Origin: Nostoc sp. CHAB 5824
GTDB taxonomy: Bacteria; Cyanobacteriota; Cyanobacteriia; Cyanobacteriales; Nostocaceae
NCBI RefSeq assembly: GCF_020829665.1
Contig: NZ_JAIVFT010000003.1
Span: 186,001 to 250,000 of the forward strand
Direction of reading: 5' to 3'
Length of the DNA: 64,000 nucleotides
Part shown: positions 60,263 through 64,000 of the stretch, piece by piece
How the letters are laid out: every line of letters starts with the position of its first letter
How positions within the stretch are numbered: position 1 is the stretch's first letter
Notes under the pieces: generated by a model
Told to the model about the DNA's origin: nothing
The model's database searches: none
What the model saw: the letters and a program-made list of their open reading frames with translations, nothing else
Translations under genes and position numbers: made by a program

Positions 60263-60378
60263 TGATAATGTTGGGTTACCCTGCGGGAAGCAAGCTACGT
60301 TCCTCAAGCGCCACAGCTACAAGTCGGGAAACCCGCGCAACGCAGTTTAAGGTTTTTGGCGCTAACCCAAGCGTATTG

Positions 60379-60777
60379 CTACATAAACAACTCAGCATCA
60401 ACTTGGAAAAATTCACCTAATGCTTTCGCTTGTGCTTTACTAATCTGTTGCTTACCGTTGAAAATTTCAGACACAACACTACTCGAACCGATTACACCGA
60501 TTAAATCAGTTTGTTTTAAATTTCGAGCTTCGATTAAATGGAGAAGCATTGATAATGGGGTTGTCTCACCCATTGGGTATTTTTCATCTTCATATTTTTC
60601 TATTAAAGCAATCAACAAGTCATATAAAGCCGATTCTTCAGATGTTCGGTTTGTTCGGTGTGCGAGTTCTTCGGCTATGATTATTGCTTGTTCGTTTTCT
60701 GCGTCATTTGTAATTACTTTTGGTTGATACTTAGCTAGTAAAACTGCGTAAGTTTCTGGATTAAAAGTAAGGGTCAT
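60379..60777 (-). CDS. higA: HigA-type antitoxin
   Basis: 132 aa. C-terminal XRE HTH (LIEARNLKQTDLIGVIGSSS then VVSEIFNGKQQISKAQAKAL) and an N-terminal part that contacts the toxin. Its start lies 17 bp inside the toxin gene, a toxin-first order typical of higBA. Confidence 0.88.
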   Translation of the reverse strand: MTLTFNPETYAVLLAKYQPKVITNDAENEQAIIIAEELAHRTNRTSEESALYDLLIALIEKYEDEKYPMGETTPLSMLLHLIEARNLKQTDLIGVIGSSSVVSEIFNGKQQISKAQAKALGEFFQVDAELFM

Positions 60778-61060
60778 TTTTCCACTTCTCTTTATCGTAC
60801 TCGGCGTGAGTTAAAATATATTTTACAAAAATTGTCTGGTCAGTATATATGATATCTACTACGAGGCGATATGTATTGCCCTTGATATTAAAAACTGTAA
60901 AATTACTTACTGATTCTGCCGTATTATATACTGTTTGAACCTCCATTAAATTAGTCCATTTTGCTTTACTAGCAAATTTATACCAATTATTTAAAGCTTC
61001 ATAGGAATCAGGGTGTGCTTCCCAAAATTCCCGAAGTTTTTTACGACTAATTATGTGCAT
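60761..61060 (-). CDS. higB: HigB-type mRNA interferase toxin
   Basis: 99 aa. MHIISRKKLREFWEAHPDSY ... NWYKFASKAKW ... FNIKGNTYRLVVDIIYTDQT and IFVKYILTHAEYDKEKW follow the HigB_toxin family with its ribosome-facing basic and aromatic residues. Apparently intact, with the antitoxin coupled downstream. Confidence 0.9.
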   Translation of the reverse strand: MHIISRKKLREFWEAHPDSYEALNNWYKFASKAKWTNLMEVQTVYNTAESVSNFTVFNIKGNTYRLVVDIIYTDQTIFVKYILTHAEYDKEKWKNDPYF

Positions 61061-61089
61061 CCTGATTCAAATATTATAAAACTATATTT

Positions 61090-62451
61090 TCAATGTGTGA
61101 ATATTTTGTCAAGTAGGATGCGATCGCTATTTGTTTTGTACACGGCAATGCTTCCGTTCATCAGGCGAGGAAGAAGTAAATCGCGGGCTTCCTTAAGCCT
61201 TTGAGTTTGAAGATAAAGATTTGTAATCTGTTTGTCTATCGATTTAGAAATATTTTCAAATTTATTAACTATTTCTACAGACGGAACCAGCATTAACTGT
61301 TCTGAAAGTTGCTTTTTTGTTACGGACGCAAAAATGGCTCCACTTCCGATAATATCTTCTTGGAAAAAGTGAGTTTTCAACTGATAATACTGGAATGATT
61401 GATATCCATAACGATTTCGTATAGCAGATAAACCTCGTCCAATGATGATTTTATCAAGAGTAATGTTTAAACGACCAACAGGCGCACGCACACTACAAAG
61501 AATATCTTCAGCTTCCGCTATTCTATTTAGTTGAGTGCAATATATTTCATGAGTAACAAAGCGATTACCAAAGTTTGAAACACCTTGATGGAAAGGAAGT
61601 CCTTGCTCAGAGGTATTATAAAATTCAGATGGTGGACTTTGCCCCATTATCAGTTCGCAAACTTCTTCAAGAGGTTGATAACTCCACCCCTCTGGAATGC
61701 CATCAATTATCTTCACTGACTCGTAGCCAGGGAAGCGCGATCGCACAAACCATTCCTTGTAAAGCTGGTGGATAGACTCTTCCAGCAGTGCTATTCGGCG
61801 GTTGTTGTTGTCGATGAGGCGATCGTAGGTTGAGAGGATATCAGCTATGCGTTGTTGGGTTGCAATTGGAGGTAATTCAATAGGAGTGGAAAGCAACAAA
61901 TGAGTCTGCAACCTTTTTGTACCATGTGCAGCCTCATCACATTTACCCAAAAGTTCATGTGATGAGGCAATAAGCCAATATAGTAGAAAACGACGAGTAA
62001 TTAATTCTGTACAATGTAATGCTTTCAAATCTTGATTGAAACTTGCTGTACATTGAATTTCCGCAAGTGGTAATTCTTTTGCAAGCCTCATACCACGCAC
62101 AGCAAGCAAGATAGTACCGGGTGGTACTAATTTAGCTCCACTTTCAACTGCTAAGTCTGTAATATCGTGTCCGGTTAAAGACCTATCATTAAGAGCGCAG
62201 GGGGGCAGGGGGCGGGGAGCAAGGGGAAAGAGGGTTTCCCGGTTTTTGCACAGATGCGGGAATTATAACTAATTAGCCGGACATAATATAATATGGTCTT
62301 CTGTATCGTAAATTCGTATAGATTTGAAATCTTTGCTAGAAACCCAAGGTATATCTCCTCCCCAATAATCAGGATTATTTTTTGAAGGTGTTCCACCAGA
62401 TTGGAGCTTTACGCATGAGCTAAGAGTTGTTTTTATCCATTGAGTTTTCAT
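61090..62451 (-). pseudogene. hsdS: second hsdS, split by a MITE
   Basis: N-terminus MKTQWIKTTLSSCVKLQSGG ... IYDTEDHI (62451 to about 62291); the continuation ITDLAVESGAKLVPPGTILL lies beyond the MITE and runs to 61090 with IPEGWSYQPLEEVCELIMGQ and a second recognition domain. Removing 62163-62290 and one short target duplication restores the frame. The specificity subunit is therefore inactive, and this second type I system cannot choose targets unless another HsdS serves. Confidence 0.9.
62163..62290. mobile_element. complete MITE inserted in hsdS
   Basis: Starts ATATCGTGTCCGGTTAAAGA and ends TAGCCGGACATAATAT; the ends are imperfect inverted repeats (TATCGTGTCCGG and TATTATGTCCGG). The flanking hsdS sequence shows a short TAA/AATAT duplication. 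It is the reference copy for the halves at 22700 and 25878. Confidence 0.85.
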
Positions 62452-64000
62452 ATCAATTCCCCTTCAAAAAGCTCATTGAAATTGGCTTGAATAGTTTCCG
62501 CTAACTCCACCGCTTCCTCATTCAAACTCGCCAACTCTAAATGAATTTCCCGCATTCTCTCCTCAAAATCCTCCTCATCTTCTCCATCTAAAGCAGTCAC
62601 ACCCACATAACGCCCAGGTGTTAAACTACTATCCTGCTGAGTTATTTCATCCCGCGTTACCACTTTACACAACCCTGATACATCCACAAACACCGCTTCG
62701 GGAAAGCGAGATTGTAACCAGGTAACTTGTGCTTTCACATACAACGTAGACTTAATAGCAAAAATAGCTGTATCTCGCGCTGTATCTAGTGCATCACGTT
62801 GTTTTTTAATTTCCTTCGCGTCCCAAGTTTCTTGTTTACGTGCGTCTAACTTTTTCTCCGCCAGTTCTACAGCGCGAGTACCGATTTTATGCACTTCGTT
62901 GATGTGCTTTTGCAGAGTTTTCAATTGAGGAATAAAAAGTGCAAACCTTGCTGCACAGTCTTTTTGTGCTTCGTTAGTCGCAGAACCCCACCCCGCCTTA
63001 GCTGGCGCTAAGTCTCCCCTCCCCGCAAGCGAGGAGGGGTTGAGGGTGGGGTTATTCTCTGCAAACCATGCAAGATGCACTTGTAATTCACCAATTAAAA
63101 CATCTCTTGCCGCAGTAAATTCTTGAATTCCCGCTTCCAACTCAGACAAAGTAGCGCGGAAAGTCTCTATATTCTGATTGGCGATATCTTCAGCAACTAA
63201 TCCCTCAACTTCGGGTAAATCCTTTAACAAAGGAAGCGAAGCCCCAAGACGTTCGCTAAAAGTATGCAACAATTGCGTCAACTTAACTAACGGTGACTCC
63301 AACTGTGTCAACGCACCCTCAATAGTCGCCGCTTCTTGATGCGTCTTATTTAAATATTCCCCCACCAACCCTAAATAACGTTCCTGCTGACCGCGATACA
63401 ACCAAGCGATCGCCGTGATATTCTGGAGTTGTTCTTCACTAAAATCGCGGATTTTGCGCGTCACTACCCGGTAAACATTCCGTGCATCAATCATCAACAC
63501 TTTGTTTTGGCGTTCTGCTGGTTTTCCCTTGTCGAAAAACCACAATGTACAAGGTAGCGATTTTGTGTAAAAAAAGTTTGTCCCAATAGAGATAATCATA
63601 TCCACCGCTTGAGTGGCGATTAACTCCTCTCGAATCTCCTTTTCCCCATGTCCCGCATCCGATGCGGAACTCGCCATCACAAACCCGGCTCTACCTCGTT
63701 CATTTAAATAACTGTAAAAATACTGTATCCAGAGGTAATTTGCATTGCTAACTGCTTTAGTTTTGGCAGCAATTCCCGGTATCTTTTTTTCAGTAAACAG
63801 CCGCGAGTCAGTCTTCACCTTCTCTGGACTCACCCCATCGACGTTAAACGGCGGGTTAGACATGACAAAATCACATTCACCCAGCAACTCTTCCCAGCGA
63901 TCGTAAAAAGTATTACCCTGGCGAATAATCCCTTCTAACCCGTGAACCGCTAAATTCATTCGCGCCAAACGGGTGTTAGTATCCGATTTTTCCTGTCCGT
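62448..64000 (-). CDS. hsdM: type I methyltransferase subunit (partial, second system)
   Basis: The frame runs to the window edge (the residues TGQEKSDTNTRLARMNLAVHG continue beyond 63968). LGECDFVMSNPPFNVDGV is the catalytic NPPF motif, followed by GFVMASSASDAGHGEKEIRE. Residues around 62985-63055 (ENNPTLNPSSLAGRGDLAPA ...) are an in-frame dispersed repeat absent from other HsdM proteins. Overlaps the hsdS start by 4 bp. Its hsdR is not in the window. Confidence 0.9.
   Translation of the reverse strand, partial: GQEKSDTNTRLARMNLAVHGLEGIIRQGNTFYDRWEELLGECDFVMSNPPFNVDGVSPEKVKTDSRLFTEKKIPGIAAKTKAVSNANYLWIQYFYSYLNERGRAGFVMASSASDAGHGEKEIREELIATQAVDMIISIGTNFFYTKSLPCTLWFFDKGKPAERQNKVLMIDARNVYRVVTRKIRDFSEEQLQNITAIAWLYRGQQERYLGLVGEYLNKTHQEAATIEGALTQLESPLVKLTQLLHTFSERLGASLPLLKDLPEVEGLVAEDIANQNIETFRATLSELEAGIQEFTAARDVLIGELQVHLAWFAENNPTLNPSSLAGRGDLAPAKAGWGSATNEAQKDCAARFALFIPQLKTLQKHINEVHKIGTRAVELAEKKLDARKQETWDAKEIKKQRDALDTARDTAIFAIKSTLYVKAQVTWLQSRFPEAVFVDVSGLCKVVTRDEITQQDSSLTPGRYVGVTALDGEDEEDFEERMREIHLELASLNEEAVELAETIQANFNELFEGELI
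62985..63055. repeat. in-frame dispersed repeat within hsdM
   Basis: CCCCACCCCGCCTTAGCTGG ... CCCCTCCCCGCAAGCGAGG ... GGGTTGAGGGTGGGG: a common cyanobacterial palindromic repeat. It inserts about 24 codons between two helical segments of the methylase without shifting the frame. Confidence 0.7.

Overview
The window comes from a filamentous, Nostoc-like cyanobacterium. Evidence: many GCGATCGC (HIP1) octamers, cyanobacterial short dispersed repeats inside and between genes, cyanobacterial-type IspH, a PEP-CTERM protein, a GTA-N8-TAC NtcA-type box, and a CAST-type Tn7-like transposon. It has four blocks.

(1) 1-8341 is the most unusual part: a TROVE/Ro60 (Rsr) locus in which structured RNAs alternate with small protein genes on one strand. 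Five RNA loci (1066-1273, 1559-1717, 2570-2698, 3072-3149, 6120-6327) share one Y RNA-like terminal module: a lower stem, an internal loop of about CCYRAY opposite RACTT, an upper stem, then YTACATA. Each displays a different cargo: a tRNA-like fold with anticodon UUU nested in a second tRNA-like shell; a decayed, repeat-invaded fold; a tRNA-like fold with anticodon UGA; a bare anticodon stem-loop with GCA; and, in the fifth, copies of the 23S rRNA sarcin-ricin loop and GTPase-associated centre. Interleaved genes encode a 66-residue ubiquitin-like candidate, two unrecognised proteins, a decayed SEC-C protein, Ro60 and an E1/ThiF-like enzyme. I infer an RNA-surveillance or RNA-damage system in which Ro60 presents mimics of translation RNAs, possibly coupled to ubiquitin-like modification. 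A secreted nucleoside hydrolase and a small membrane protein lie on the opposite strand inside the block.

(2) 8342-27582 is ordinary chromosome with scars: a group 2 sigma factor with a repeat-derived insertion in region 2.4, a large hybrid histidine kinase, a frameshifted ynfA, amt with an NtcA-like box, an SGNH hydrolase, ispH, a broken toxin-antitoxin pair, cobalamin genes (cbiET; a DUF1636 gene and cobK behind a B12 riboswitch), and a decayed two-component cluster between the halves of a split MITE.

(3) 27665-37857 is a 10.1-kb integrative element in tRNA-Val(GAC), bounded by 51-bp direct repeats of the tRNA 5' part. It has a tyrosine integrase, a VapE-like SF3 helicase, iteron-like repeats, several ribbon-helix-helix proteins, a small-terminase-like protein and one tape-measure-like protein: a phage-satellite profile. 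The tRNA-Val was rebuilt with an element-supplied 5' half and promoter.

(4) 37917-60096 is a Tn7-like transposon with TGT...ACA ends starting 31 bp downstream of the same tRNA-Val. It keeps tnsD, a nonsense-mutated tnsC and a tniQ fragment, and a Cas6-Cas8-Cas7-Cas5 set without cas3, cas1 or cas2, as in type I-B CRISPR-associated transposons. tnsA and tnsB are not found and no CRISPR array is visible, so it looks immobile. Cargo is defensive: a KAP NTPase, a type I restriction system carrying AAA/DUF4276, Uma2 and Abi genes, and a PD-(D/E)XK-like protein. Beyond it lie a HigBA pair and a second type I restriction system whose hsdS is split by a MITE and whose hsdM runs off the window.
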